DNA of 64,000 bases from Bacillus sp. Y1 (lineage in GTDB: Bacteria > Bacillota > Bacilli > Bacillales > Cytobacillaceae): positions 4,230,501 through 4,294,500 of the forward strand of contig NZ_CP030028.1 of assembly GCF_003586445.1 (NCBI RefSeq). The letters are read 5' to 3'. Below, piece after piece: positions 9,485 through 18,493 of the stretch. A program made the position numbers and the translations under genes. How positions within the stretch are numbered: position 1 is the stretch's first letter; each line of letters begins with the position of its first letter. Below the pieces are notes generated by a model. That model saw only the letters and a list, made by a program, of their open reading frames with translations. It searched no databases and was not told where the DNA came from.

Positions 9485-9516
9485 AAAGGGTCTACCTATG
9501 AGGTGACCCTTTTTTG
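9483..9516. terminator. Bidirectional terminator between the DUF2225 gene and yuzB
   Basis: AAAAAGGGTC and GACCCTTTTTT arms surround TACCTATGAGGT, which can itself pair. It sits between two convergent stop codons. Confidence 0.85.
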
Positions 9517-9520
9517 TATG

Positions 9521-9760
9521 TTAAAACATCGGATTTTCTTCTAAATAACGATAAATATTTTCCACTAGTTCATCAGGTGTATCCCCAGAAACGACTTCGC
9601 CATTTACTAGTGCATACAGTGTTGATGCGCATTTGCCACAATAGCCAAGGCACCCATATTCAATGATATCCAGGTCATAATCCTTTTCTAGCTGTTCGAG
9701 TGCTTTTTGAGCACCACTTGCTAAATTACTTATACAAAACTCTATAATTGGTTTTATCAT
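9521..9760 (-). CDS. yuzB: YuzB family protein (DUF1450)
   Basis: A 79-residue protein beginning [16 protein letters not shown] and carrying [10 protein letters not shown], the three-cysteine signature of the YuzB/UPF0349 family. The fold is thioredoxin/ferredoxin-like; whether it binds a 2Fe-2S cluster is unknown. The ATG at 9760 follows AGAGGTGGGAG; an in-frame GTG three codons earlier overlaps that ribosome site. Confidence 0.88.
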   Translation of the reverse strand: MIKPIIEFCISNLASGAQKALEQLEKDYDLDIIEYGCLGYCGKCASTLYALVNGEVVSGDTPDELVENIYRYLEENPMF

Positions 9761-9863
9761 TTCTCCCACCTCTACTTAGTAAATGTACCTTGTCCAACCA
9801 AAAAGTTCAAGTAGGTAGTTTCCTTCCAAAAATTTTAATTGTCAAGAAATTGTACTGAATGTG

Positions 9864-9892
9864 TTGTGGTTTTGTCACAATTTCGTTATACT
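9864..9892 (+). promoter_or_regulatory. Sigma-A promoter of yutJ with overlapping inverted repeat
   Basis: TTGTGG and TATACT are separated by exactly 17 bases. TTGTGGTTTTGTCACAA, an inverted repeat of TTGTG and CACAA, covers the -35 and half the spacer. It resembles a Rex site but is one base short of the 18-base palindrome. The implied leader is about 120 bases. Confidence 0.5.
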
Positions 9893-10019
9893 TTTTATGG
9901 TGTTTTGAAACATATATAATGTTTATCTATCGATTTATCATTGTAATATGTCATCATATTGCAAACGTTTTTATAAGAGAGAATAGCAACTCAACTGTAG
10001 AGATAAAGGGGAAATTATT

Positions 10020-11084
10020 ATGAAGAATCTCGTTATTCTCGGCGGAGGCTACGGGGGAATGAGAATACTCGCACGCTTATTACCCTCTCAACTTCCAGAC
10101 GATGTAACCATCACGCTAGTTGATAAAATTCCTTACCACTGTTTAAAAACAGAATATTACGCTCTTGCAGCTGGTACGATTTCCGATCAGCATGTACGGG
10201 TAGCTTTCCCTGAGCACCCTAGGCTTACAATCAAATACGGAGAGGTTAAAGATATTAATCTTGAAGAGAAAACCGTTCTCGTGAATAATGATGTAATCAC
10301 TTACGATGATTTAGTAATTGGACTAGGTTGTGAAGACAAATATCACAATGTCCCAGGTGCGGATCGTTATACGTATAGCATTCAATCGATTGAGAAGTCT
10401 AGAACAACATATCAAGCATTGAACAACCTATCCCCTGGCTCTGTTGTCAGCATAGTTGGGGCTGGTTTGAGCGGAGTAGAACTAGCAAGTGAATTAAATG
10501 AAAGCAGACCTGATTTAAAGGTAAAGCTATTCGACCGCGGAAATCATATCTTATCTGCCTTCCCTGTTCGTTTAGGAACGTATGTGGAAAATTGGTTTGA
10601 TAATCACGGAGTAGAAATTGTTAACAATTCACATATCACAAAGGTAGAAGAAAATACTCTATACAATCACGATGAGCCACTACACTCGGATGCGATTGTA
10701 TGGACTGCAGGCATTCAGCCAGTAGAGATTATTCGAAACCTTGATGTCGAAAAGGATCATCAAGGGCGAGTGATGCTAACTGTTCATCACAATTTGCCTC
10801 ATGATGAACATGTGTATGTCGTGGGTGACTGTGCAAGTCTACCGCACGCACCTAGCGCTCAATTAGCTGAAGGACAAGCGGAACAGATTGTACAAATCCT
10901 CTTAAAAAGATGGGCAAATGAACCGCTTCCTGAAACAATGCCGGTTATTAAGTTAAAGGGAGTTCTCGGCTCTTTAGGCAAAAAGCATGGCTTTGGGTTA
11001 GTAGCAGAACGCCCTATCACAGGACGGGTGGCAAGACTATTAAAATCAGGAATTCTATGGATGTATAAATATCATAATGGCTAA
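10020..11084 (+). CDS. yutJ: NADH dehydrogenase-like FAD protein YutJ
   Basis: A 354-residue flavoprotein of the pyridine nucleotide-disulfide oxidoreductase class 2. FAD motif VILGGGYGGMR at the N-terminus, NAD motif VSIVGAGLSGVELASEL near residue 143, and a FAD-contacting segment VYVVGDCASLPHAPSAQLA. It is shorter than YumB because the C-terminal membrane-binding part is reduced. The electron acceptor is unknown. GATAAAGGGGAAATTATT precedes the ATG. A copy of the dispersed repeat starts immediately after its stop codon. Confidence 0.87.
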   Translation: MKNLVILGGGYGGMRILARLLPSQLPDDVTITLVDKIPYHCLKTEYYALAAGTISDQHVRVAFPEHPRLTIKYGEVKDINLEEKTVLVNNDVITYDDLVIGLGCEDKYHNVPGADRYTYSIQSIEKSRTTYQALNNLSPGSVVSIVGAGLSGVELASELNESRPDLKVKLFDRGNHILSAFPVRLGTYVENWFDNHGVEIVNNSHITKVEENTLYNHDEPLHSDAIVWTAGIQPVEIIRNLDVEKDHQGRVMLTVHHNLPHDEHVYVVGDCASLPHAPSAQLAEGQAEQIVQILLKRWANEPLPETMPVIKLKGVLGSLGKKHGFGLVAERPITGRVARLLKSGILWMYKYHNG

Positions 11085-11087
11085 TAG

Positions 11088-11240
11088 AAAAGCGCAAGCG
11101 CCCTGTTCAGCGCACGACAGGCCTGGAGCGCTCCAACTAAGATAAAGGAAACACGAAGAGCCAGAGGCGCATTCGTGCTTGACTTATCGTAGGGCGGAGA
11201 GCGAAGGACACTAGGCGCTAGGGCGCTGGAGCTAGACAAT
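11088..11240. repeat. Dispersed foldable repeat, copy B
   Basis: Starts just after the yutJ stop with AAAAGCGCAAGCGCCCTG and ends with GCGCTGGAGCTAGACAATT. Outer arms AGCGCCCT and AGGGCGCT, middle arms CTAAGATAA and TTATCGTAG, and an inner hairpin CACGAA with TTCGTG can all form. Its terminal bases match copy A at 7978-8094, but its arms differ in a pairing-preserving way. No gene is visible inside. Confidence 0.75.
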
Positions 11241-11275
11241 TTTCAAAGTCGAAAACATTATACTTTCTTATCTTT

Positions 11276-11309
11276 CAAAAAAGAGCTCTCCTACCATGGT
11301 AGGAGAGCT
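11276..11309 (-). terminator. Perfect palindromic terminator after recQ
   Basis: AGCTCTCCTACCA is followed directly by its exact reverse complement, TGGTAGGAGAGCT, and on the minus strand by CTTTTTTG. It lies a few bases after the recQ stop codon. Confidence 0.85.
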
Positions 11310-11313
11310 TATT

Positions 11314-13095
11314 TTATTGAGCAGGTACTTTACTAGAAAAGCTACGGATCACTTCCATAAACTTTTCTCCATACTTGTTCAGCTTATTTTGACCAACACC
11401 GTTCACGTTTAAAAATTCTTCCGGTGTTTGAGGCATTTTTGCACACATGTCCTTCAAGGTAGCATCCGAGAAAACGACAAACGGTGGAACTTTTTCTTTC
11501 TCGGCCAAGCTTCTTCTTATGGCACGAAGCTCTTCGAATAAAGGGTTGTCCACCTCCGTAATGGTACTCGTCTTTACGGCTTCCTTTCTGAGTACTTTCT
11601 CATTCCCAACTAATACTTCTCTTCCAGCAGGTGTGACATATATCGTTGGATAAGATCCATGCTCCACACCAATCAGTTCACGGGTGATGAGAAACTCAAT
11701 TTCTTCACTAACCTCTTTCGCACTTTTTGTCTTTAAAATCCCGTAGGTGCTTAGCTGATCAAAACGAAAGTCGTAGACCTTTTTATTTTTTGAACCAGTT
11801 AGTACTTGAGCTACTAGGTTTTTCCCGTATTTCTGACCCATACGAATGATACACGATAAAATCATTTGTGCTTCCTTTGTAACATCCACGCTCGTTCTCG
11901 TATCTTTACAGTTCCCACAGCGTCCACAATCGGTTGCCTCTTCTTCGCCAAAGTACTCTAAAATATGTGAGTGCAGGCATGCTTCTGTATGGCAATAGTC
12001 GATCATTGATTGAAGCTTTTCGAGCTCCTGACTCATGCGGCTGCGATCAGCAGACTGATCAATTAAAAAGCGCTGAATTTGAACATCTTGAGGGGAATAT
12101 AAAACGACACATTCACTTTTAAGGCCATCTCTACCTGCACGTCCTGCTTCCTGATAATAGCTTTCCATATTCTTCGGAAGCTGATAGTGAAGCACATATC
12201 GAATATTCGATTTATCGATTCCCATCCCAAATGCGGAGGTAGCAATCATAACACTACTTTCGTCTTTTAAAAATAATTCCTGTTCTGAATTCCGTTCCTC
12301 GTCACCCATGCCCGCATGGTATCGTGTAACTGCAATTTTTTCTTTCTTTAATCGTTCATACAACTGATCGACCATTTTTCTTGTGGCCGCATAGATGATG
12401 CCACTTTCTTTATTATTTTTCTTAACATAACTCTTTATAAAAGCATTCCGATCTTGGCCTTTGACAACCGAAAAGGTTAGATTCTCACGCTCAAATCCTG
12501 TAATCACACTGTTCGCATCGTTTATGTGTAAGGTTTTGCATATGTCTTCTCTTACTTGTGGAGTTGCAGTCGCAGTTAATGCTAATACGACTGGTTTTTC
12601 TTGTAAGCTGCTAATAAACTTTTGAATTTGTAAATAACTCGGACGAAAATCGTGTCCCCATTGCGAGATACAGTGTGCCTCGTCAATCGCGATAAACGGA
12701 ATACGTATCATTTGCAGACTTTGTAGGAAATCACTTGATTCGAGTCGTTCTGGTGCAAGATACAAAAGTTTATATTTTCCTTCCTCCGCACCGGTCAACC
12801 TTTCTTGAATCTCTTTGCTCGTTAACGAGCTATTAATATAGGTCGCAGAAACACCTGCCTGAAGAAGCGTGTCTACTTGATCCTTCATTAAAGAAATCAA
12901 TGGGGAAATTACAATCGTTGTTCCTTCAAACAGTAGGGCTGGTATTTGATAACAAAGTGATTTCCCTCCACCAGTTGGCATAATGCAAATTCCATCATTC
13001 CCGTTAAGCACCGTTTGAATAATTTGTTCTTGACCCTTTCGAAAGCTAGAATATCCAAAATAAGATTGGAGTAAATGCACTGCTTGATCGATCAA
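11314..13095 (-). CDS. recQ: ATP-dependent DNA helicase RecQ
   Basis: A 593-residue 3'-5' helicase for recombination and fork repair. Domains in order: a superfamily-2 helicase core with Walker A (MPTGGGKSLCYQ, about 39-50) and the DEAH box with aromatic loop (AIDEAHCISQWGHDFRPSYL); the second RecA lobe ending QEAGRAGRDG; a zinc-binding segment with four cysteines (CLHSHILEYF and CGRCGNC); a winged helix; and a C-terminal HRDC domain (LRAIRRSLAEKEKVPPFVVFSD). The start is a TTG with GAGAGGAGACC upstream. In B. subtilis recQ lies elsewhere, so its place between yutJ and yuzD is a rearrangement relative to that genome. Confidence 0.95.
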   Translation of the reverse strand: MIDQAVHLLQSYFGYSSFRKGQEQIIQTVLNGNDGICIMPTGGGKSLCYQIPALLFEGTTIVISPLISLMKDQVDTLLQAGVSATYINSSLTSKEIQERLTGAEEGKYKLLYLAPERLESSDFLQSLQMIRIPFIAIDEAHCISQWGHDFRPSYLQIQKFISSLQEKPVVLALTATATPQVREDICKTLHINDANSVITGFERENLTFSVVKGQDRNAFIKSYVKKNNKESGIIYAATRKMVDQLYERLKKEKIAVTRYHAGMGDEERNSEQELFLKDESSVMIATSAFGMGIDKSNIRYVLHYQLPKNMESYYQEAGRAGRDGLKSECVVLYSPQDVQIQRFLIDQSADRSRMSQELEKLQSMIDYCHTEACLHSHILEYFGEEEATDCGRCGNCKDTRTSVDVTKEAQMILSCIIRMGQKYGKNLVAQVLTGSKNKKVYDFRFDQLSTYGILKTKSAKEVSEEIEFLITRELIGVEHGSYPTIYVTPAGREVLVGNEKVLRKEAVKTSTITEVDNPLFEELRAIRRSLAEKEKVPPFVVFSDATLKDMCAKMPQTPEEFLNVNGVGQNKLNKYGEKFMEVIRSFSSKVPAQ

Positions 13096-13111
13096 AACTC
13101 AGGTCTCCTCT

Positions 13112-13429
13112 CTATTCGCTTGCCTTATACCCATGCCTCTCCATTGCCGCATAGATCGTTTTAAGCTTAGGGTTTCCTTCCCCTACCACTTCATCTTCTA
13201 GCACAACAACCGGATAAAACATATCTTCCTCAATGACACGTTCAGCAAAGGCTTGCTTTTTTTCATCGTTTGGTGGTTGATAAATATCTACATAAGTTAT
13301 TTGAAATGGTTGGTTTGGGTACTTTCTTCCAATTGCCGCTTCCAACCATTCGTAGGTTTCTTTTGATGATGGTAAATTCACACAGCTTGGGCAAAGTACT
13401 TCTGCCCCGTATACTACAAGCTCAATCAT
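13112..13429 (-). CDS. yuzD: YuzD family thioredoxin-fold protein (DUF1462)
   Basis: A 105-residue protein beginning MIELVVYGAEVLCPSCVNLPSS, with a CPSC pair (about 13-16) at the place expected for a thioredoxin-like redox motif. It continues TYEWLEAAIGRKYP and PVVVLEDEVVGEGNPKL, typical of the YuzD/DUF1462 family. No function is established. AAAGGGGGAAGGAAC precedes the ATG. It lies 16 bases upstream of recQ on the same strand and may be co-transcribed with it; it is divergent from yutI, another Fe-S/thiol-type gene. Confidence 0.87.
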   Translation of the reverse strand: MIELVVYGAEVLCPSCVNLPSSKETYEWLEAAIGRKYPNQPFQITYVDIYQPPNDEKKQAFAERVIEEDMFYPVVVLEDEVVGEGNPKLKTIYAAMERHGYKASE

Positions 13430-13576
13430 GTTCCTTCCCCCTTTTACTCACTATGTCTATTTTACATGATAAAAGGAGCAGAACACACTAGTTTGACGAT
13501 TTTTGGATTTGAGTATTACCAATAGATTTTTTTAATTAAAATGATTATAATAAGGGGTATGAAGGGAGCGATTTAG

Positions 13577-13813
13577 ATGGCAGAGCAAGAAATGTTTGAA
13601 CAAGTTCAAGAGGTACTAAATAAATTACGTCCATTCCTTCTTCGTGATGGTGGGGACTGTGAATTAGTAGACGTTGAGGATGGCATCGTTAAGCTTCGTT
13701 TGTTAGGCGCATGCGGTAGCTGCCCAAGCTCAACAATTACTTTAAAAGCTGGAATTGAGCGTGCTCTTTTAGAGGAAGTTCCAGGCGTAGTGGAAGTAGA
13801 ACAAGTATTTTAA
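13577..13813 (+). CDS. yutI: NifU-like Fe-S scaffold protein
   Basis: A 78-residue protein made only of the NifU C-terminal (Nfu) domain. [14 protein letters not shown] is the family motif and CGSC (C46, C49) the cluster ligands, which bind a 4Fe-4S cluster between two subunits. GAAGGGAGCG precedes the ATG and a TATAAT hexamer lies at 13546-13551, though no good -35 is visible. It likely works together with the A-type carrier yutM and the suf operon (inference). Confidence 0.93.
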   Translation: MAEQEMFEQVQEVLNKLRPFLLRDGGDCELVDVEDGIVKLRLLGACGSCPSSTITLKAGIERALLEEVPGVVEVEQVF

Positions 13814-13822
13814 TGATTGAAG

Positions 13823-13854
13823 AAAAAAGCGATTTCCTGCGAAATCGCTTTTTC
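13823..13854. terminator. Bidirectional terminator between yutI and thrB
   Basis: AAAAAGCGATTTC and GAAATCGCTTTTT with the loop CTGC, placed between convergent stop codons. Confidence 0.9.
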
Positions 13855-14775
13855 TTATTTTTCTAGTCTTTTGACCTTTTTTTGCACACGGCTTCCGTCT
13901 TTGTCTATTTGCAAAGAGTAGAACGATACATGAGGCAAATACGATTCCATACGACCGATTACCTCTTGTCCGAGCCCTTTTTCTACAAAGCAGATGACAC
14001 TTGGACCAGCACCACTTAGTGCAACTCCAAAGGCACCATATTGAAGCGCTAAGTCTTCAACTTGCTCCAGTTCAGGCACAATCGATTTTCTGTAAGGCTG
14101 ATGAAACAAGTCCTTGCTCATCATTTTACCGGCTAATGGTAAATTCCCTTGTAAAAGAGCTGCCACTAGCACGTTCGACACAGAACTAGCGCGAACAGCT
14201 GTAGCGTATGAAAGTTCTGAAGGCAAGACACCTCGAGAGGCTTTTGTCAGCAACTCTTCTTTTGGTACGACCATGACAATATCAAAAGCAAGATCTGAAT
14301 AGGTTAAAAAATCAACCTCTTCCCCGATCTGCGTTCCTACAATCAAACCACCGTAAAGAGCTGCACCTGCATTATCTGGATGCCCCTCCATGACCGAAGC
14401 AATCTTCATTTTTTCCTCTTTTGTAAGCCCTAGTTCGCCTACATGATCAGCGAGTTCAATCGCTGCAACAATCGCTGCAGCACTTGAACCAAGACCTCTT
14501 GCTAATGGAATATCACTTTTCATTTTTATCAAACATGGAGATAAACTCTTTCCATATTTCTCAGCAATTTCGATGGCGGTTGAAACAATAAAGTTTGTTT
14601 CATCCTTCGGAAATACCTCAAGCTCTTCTGAAAGCATTTCAATTTGCCATTTCGCTGCTTTTTCTACTTCAAGTGATAAATAAAGATTTAGTGCTAACCC
14701 GACAGAATCGAAGCCAGGTCCTAAATTGGCCGTACTTGCTGGTACATCGATGATAAGTACAGCTTCTTCACTCAT
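13855..14775 (-). CDS. thrB: Homoserine kinase
   Basis: A 306-residue GHMP-family kinase phosphorylating L-homoserine with ATP in the threonine pathway. The ATP-binding glycine/serine loop reads [17 protein letters not shown] (about 89-105), the N-terminal motif is [14 protein letters not shown], and the C-terminal GHMP motif is [14 protein letters not shown]. Its ATG overlaps the thrC stop by four bases, so translation is probably coupled. It is the last gene of hom-thrC-thrB. Confidence 0.96.
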   Translation of the reverse strand: MSEEAVLIIDVPASTANLGPGFDSVGLALNLYLSLEVEKAAKWQIEMLSEELEVFPKDETNFIVSTAIEIAEKYGKSLSPCLIKMKSDIPLARGLGSSAAAIVAAIELADHVGELGLTKEEKMKIASVMEGHPDNAGAALYGGLIVGTQIGEEVDFLTYSDLAFDIVMVVPKEELLTKASRGVLPSELSYATAVRASSVSNVLVAALLQGNLPLAGKMMSKDLFHQPYRKSIVPELEQVEDLALQYGAFGVALSGAGPSVICFVEKGLGQEVIGRMESYLPHVSFYSLQIDKDGSRVQKKVKRLEK

Positions 14776-15833
14776 TGATGAACAACCCCTCGAATGTGGT
14801 TCGCAACAGCTTGTTCATCATTTGGTAACAATACCGGCTTAATTGGGCTGCACACGATCGCTGTATTAGGATCCTTCAATCCATTTCCAGTCAAGATTGC
14901 AACAATTTTGCTACCCTTAGCGATGGTTCCATTTTGCAATTGCTTATATACACCAGCAATAGACGCACATGATGCAGGCTCAGCAAATACACCTTCTGTT
15001 GATGCAAGTTTTTGATAAGCAGCGAGAATTTCTTCATCGCTCACTTCATCAATTTTCCCTGCTGATTCTTCGACTGCAGCAGAAGCTAAATGCCAGCTTG
15101 CTGGATTTCCGATACGAATCGCAGTTGCAATTGTTTCAGGGTTTTCAAACACACGGTTATGAACGATTGCTGCTGCCCCTTCTGCTTCGAAACCATGCAT
15201 CTTTGGTAATGCAGTTCCCTTTGCCTCATGATATTCCTTAAAGCCTTTCCAGTACGCACTGATATTCCCCGCATTCCCAACAGGGATAGCTAAAATATCT
15301 GGCGCTCCACCTAGCTGGTCGCACACTTCAAATGCAGCAGTTTTTTGCCCTTCAAGTCGGTATGGATTCACCGAGTTAACTAATGCAACAGGCTCAGTTT
15401 CACTGATTTTACGTACCATTGCTAAAGCTTGGTCAAAGTTTCCTTCAATAGAGATAATCTCTGCTCCGTACATGATTGCTTGCGCTAGCTTACCCATGGC
15501 AATCTTACCTTCAGGAATTACAACAATACAACGCATCCCAGCTCTTGCTGCGTATGCTGCAGCTGCTGCAGACGTATTTCCTGTTGATGCACAGATAACT
15601 GTATCGCTGCCTTCTTCCTTCGCCTTGGCAACTGCCATAACCATACCACGGTCTTTAAAAGAACCCGTTGGATTTGTTCCCTCTGTCTTAACGTAAAGTT
15701 CTACTCCCCACTCTTTTGAAAGATTCTCAAGATAAATTAATGGAGTATTGCCTTCGTTTAATGTTAATTTCGGAGTGTTCTCACTTACAGGAAGAAACTC
15801 TTTATATTCTTGAATTAATCCTTGCCACCTCAT
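14772..15833 (-). CDS. thrC: Threonine synthase
   Basis: A 353-residue PLP enzyme converting O-phosphohomoserine to threonine. The PLP lysine is K60 in GSFKDRGM, followed by the phosphate-binding [18 protein letters not shown] and a late TGNGLKDP. The length fits the short bacterial class. Three bases separate it from hom upstream and four bases overlap with thrB downstream, so the operon is tight. Confidence 0.96.
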   Translation of the reverse strand: MRWQGLIQEYKEFLPVSENTPKLTLNEGNTPLIYLENLSKEWGVELYVKTEGTNPTGSFKDRGMVMAVAKAKEEGSDTVICASTGNTSAAAAAYAARAGMRCIVVIPEGKIAMGKLAQAIMYGAEIISIEGNFDQALAMVRKISETEPVALVNSVNPYRLEGQKTAAFEVCDQLGGAPDILAIPVGNAGNISAYWKGFKEYHEAKGTALPKMHGFEAEGAAAIVHNRVFENPETIATAIRIGNPASWHLASAAVEESAGKIDEVSDEEILAAYQKLASTEGVFAEPASCASIAGVYKQLQNGTIAKGSKIVAILTGNGLKDPNTAIVCSPIKPVLLPNDEQAVANHIRGVVHQ

Positions 15834-15836
15834 GTT

Positions 15837-17129
15837 CTACTTGCTCCCTTCCACTCGATACGAGCTCTTGATTTGCTTTGTTGTTTCTAGGTCTCTTAAT
15901 TTTACTAAAATATCCTCGTAATCCTGTAAAGAAGCATGGTGTGTGACTAACACAATTTCTGCTAAGCCTTTTTCCTTCACTGGAAGCTGAAGAATTTTTT
16001 CAAAACTTACATGATGTTCTGAGAAAATAGAAGTGATGTTTGCAAATACACCTACTTCATCGTTCACTAATAAACGCAAGAAATACTTCGATCTGATTTC
16101 ATGAGCTTCTTTCAGCTTTTTCGGGTATTGTGGAGTAACCGCACTTGTACCATTTACACCAAGACGCATGTTTTTCATCACTCCAACTAGATCTGAAACA
16201 ATAGCTGTCGCTGTTGGAAGGCTCCCAGCTCCTGGTCCGTAAAACATCGTTTCTCCTACCGCTTCCCCGTAAACGTACACTGCATTGTATTCGTTATGAA
16301 CAGATGCTAACGGATGCGAATCTACTAAGAATGTTGGCTGAACACTTACCTCAACTTTATCATCGTCAAGATCCGCGATACCGATCAGCTTCATTGTATA
16401 TCCAAGCTGCTTTCCGTATTCTAAGTCTTCTTCAGTAATATCGGTAATTCCTTTTACTTTTACATCATCTAAATCAATTTTCATTGAAAAGCCAAGAGTT
16501 GAAAGGATGGCCATCTTTCTTGCGGCATCAAGCCCTTCTACATCAGCTGTTGGATCACTTTCAGCAAAACCAAGATCTTGCGCTTCTTTTAATACCTCTT
16601 CATACGCACTTCCGTCCTGAGCCATTTTCGTTAAAATGAAGTTGGTTGTTCCATTTACAATTCCCATCATCTTCGTAATACGATCAGAGGCTAAACCATC
16701 TACTAGACCTCTTAAAATAGGAATTCCACCTGCAACACTTGCCTCATAAAACAAGTCACAGCCATTATCAGAAGCTGCAGTGAGTAGCTGCGAACCATAG
16801 AGAGCCATTAAATCCTTGTTTGCTGTCACCACATGTTTCTTATTATTTAGAGCTGATAGAAGATGTTGCCTCGTTTCCTCAACACCACCCATTACTTCAA
16901 TAACCACATCGATTTCCGAATCTTGTAGTATATCATTAGGATTTGTTGTTAACATTTCTCTATTTAAACTTACATCTCTTTGTTTGTCGATATCTTTTAC
17001 TAACACTTTTTTTATCTGAACAGGACAGCCAACTTGGTGCATGAGTTTGTCTTGATGATTTTCAATAATTTTCACTACACCCGTACCGACCGTGCCTAAA
17101 CCTAGTAATCCAATTGAGATAGCTTTCAT
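15837..17129 (-). CDS. hom: Homoserine dehydrogenase
   Basis: A 430-residue NAD(P)-dependent enzyme reducing aspartate semialdehyde to homoserine. N-terminal Rossmann motif GLLGLGTVGTGVV, catalytic-domain signature around GIVNGTTNFILTKM and GYAESDPTADVEG-like GFAESDPTADVEG, and a C-terminal ACT domain (about 350-430: FLRLLVNDEVGVFANITSIF) that in this family mediates allosteric control by threonine. TAGGAGGGGAAAAGG precedes the ATG. A good sigma-A promoter lies about 55 bases upstream. Confidence 0.96.
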   Translation of the reverse strand: MKAISIGLLGLGTVGTGVVKIIENHQDKLMHQVGCPVQIKKVLVKDIDKQRDVSLNREMLTTNPNDILQDSEIDVVIEVMGGVEETRQHLLSALNNKKHVVTANKDLMALYGSQLLTAASDNGCDLFYEASVAGGIPILRGLVDGLASDRITKMMGIVNGTTNFILTKMAQDGSAYEEVLKEAQDLGFAESDPTADVEGLDAARKMAILSTLGFSMKIDLDDVKVKGITDITEEDLEYGKQLGYTMKLIGIADLDDDKVEVSVQPTFLVDSHPLASVHNEYNAVYVYGEAVGETMFYGPGAGSLPTATAIVSDLVGVMKNMRLGVNGTSAVTPQYPKKLKEAHEIRSKYFLRLLVNDEVGVFANITSIFSEHHVSFEKILQLPVKEKGLAEIVLVTHHASLQDYEDILVKLRDLETTKQIKSSYRVEGSK

Positions 17130-17185
17130 CCTTTTCCCCTCCTACGTGTATTTCTGGAATGAACAGTTGTTTGTGTATAGTAGAC

Positions 17186-17214
17186 ATTATAGATGGAGGG
17201 ACTCAATATTACAA
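17186..17214 (-). promoter_or_regulatory. Sigma-A promoter of hom-thrC-thrB
   Basis: On the minus strand TTGTAA and a perfect TATAAT are separated by 17 bases. The predicted start is near 17178, giving a leader of about 50 bases. I see no T-box or leader peptide in it. Confidence 0.65.
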
Positions 17215-17297
17215 GGGTTAATTATAGGGAGAATTTATTTGCAAGCGCTTTATCCCTTGTATTATTTGATTATTTCGAGAAATATATTTTTTCTATA

Positions 17298-18299
17298 TTA
17301 TAGCCAATCCAACTTCGGTATCTTCATTCTGCGGACCGGCACCTCTGCTAGTTGATAAAAGGACGATAAAAATTCTTCATGTTCCTTTGTTTGATCGAGA
17401 CTTTTAACGAATCGATCCTGTAAACTATTTTTTTCCTGCTCGGAGCTGGTGATATAGTAGTTCTCGACATTATCAAAGAAATGAAGGGGAAATAGCAATC
17501 TTGCGTACAACAGTCGCCATGAGAAAGAGGATAGTGGCATCACTGTTTGATAATCCTGAAAGAACTGACTTACCTCTGGCTCGTATAGCTTAATATTGGT
17601 AAAATATCGGTCTCTTGTCCATTCTGCTAAATCCCGACTGCAGTGGTCAAACACCCACTCAAATGGATTTTTCATATAGATTTGATTTCCCCATGTATGT
17701 TTTGTAAATCGAACATGACAGATCGTTCCACTGTCAACCGCTTGTGGATCATCATCAAGCTCCGTATCAACTAAGTATTGAATAGCATTTTCGGCAAGCC
17801 CCATATAATAAGGAAATGCTTCTAAGAAAAACCGTTCAAATTCATGGTCTGGCTGCTTATAAAGCATATCATTCCATACCCGTTCCATTTGATCTAGCCG
17901 TTGCTCCCAGTACTGCTTCCATTTTCCGATTCGGTTGATTTTGTTTGTTTGGAAATTAACTGTTCTTCCCCTGTAATGGAATTTAGAAAGTTTACGACCT
18001 ATATGTTGCTGATTTCTATTTGTAGACATATGACAAACAAGAACTACATACTTCCCCTGCTGAATCTCAATTACCGATTCTCCTGATTCTTTTTGTAAAA
18101 ATTGACAAGTATTCCGATCCCCTTGGTTCAAGACATGTGTAGAAAGCTGCATGAGCTCAGATAGATTTTCCTCAGGTAGGGAGTTTACAGGTACGAGCAT
18201 ATATATTTGATTTTTTATTCTTCCTGACTCATATCGTCCTACCGAGAGTGGCTCTTCTATTTGAAGTTGAAAATGTTCACTTAATATTTCTCGAAGCAT
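17298..18299 (-). CDS. yutH: Spore coat-associated protein YutH
   Basis: A 333-residue protein of the CotS/YutH group, distant relatives of aminoglycoside phosphotransferase-type kinases. The segment NIKLYEPEVSQFFQDYQTVMPLSSFSWRLLYARLLFPLHFFDNVENYY is the best family match; ATP-site motifs are not evident. YutH of B. subtilis is found in the spore coat. The ATG at 18299 (MLREILSE) is preferred over a GTG four codons earlier, which overlaps the likely ribosome site. It lies next to hom-thr on the same strand but after a gap containing the hom promoter. Confidence 0.78.
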   Translation of the reverse strand: MLREILSEHFQLQIEEPLSVGRYESGRIKNQIYMLVPVNSLPEENLSELMQLSTHVLNQGDRNTCQFLQKESGESVIEIQQGKYVVLVCHMSTNRNQQHIGRKLSKFHYRGRTVNFQTNKINRIGKWKQYWEQRLDQMERVWNDMLYKQPDHEFERFFLEAFPYYMGLAENAIQYLVDTELDDDPQAVDSGTICHVRFTKHTWGNQIYMKNPFEWVFDHCSRDLAEWTRDRYFTNIKLYEPEVSQFFQDYQTVMPLSSFSWRLLYARLLFPLHFFDNVENYYITSSEQEKNSLQDRFVKSLDQTKEHEEFLSSFYQLAEVPVRRMKIPKLDWL

Positions 18300-18493
18300 A
18301 CATACACCCACTTTTGTTTGTTTTACTACTTATGTATATGTTCATGGCAAAGAAAACTTGTGTTTTGTTGTATAAGAGATACCGAAGTGACAAATGCTTC
18401 AAAGGTAGACCGTGCACCCAAAATTGGTTCCGTGCATAATTTTAATGATATAGTTATATATATAGTGAAAATGAGAGAGAAAAGGTGAAGCGA

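Noticed and set aside
9965..9980. cre-like TGCAAACGTTTTTA in the yutJ leader
   Set aside because: Mismatches at conserved end positions and location far downstream of the promoter; no support.
17220..17260. Catabolite-responsive (cre) site near GCAAGCGCTTTA upstream of hom
   Set aside because: At least three mismatches to the cre consensus on either strand; not better than chance.
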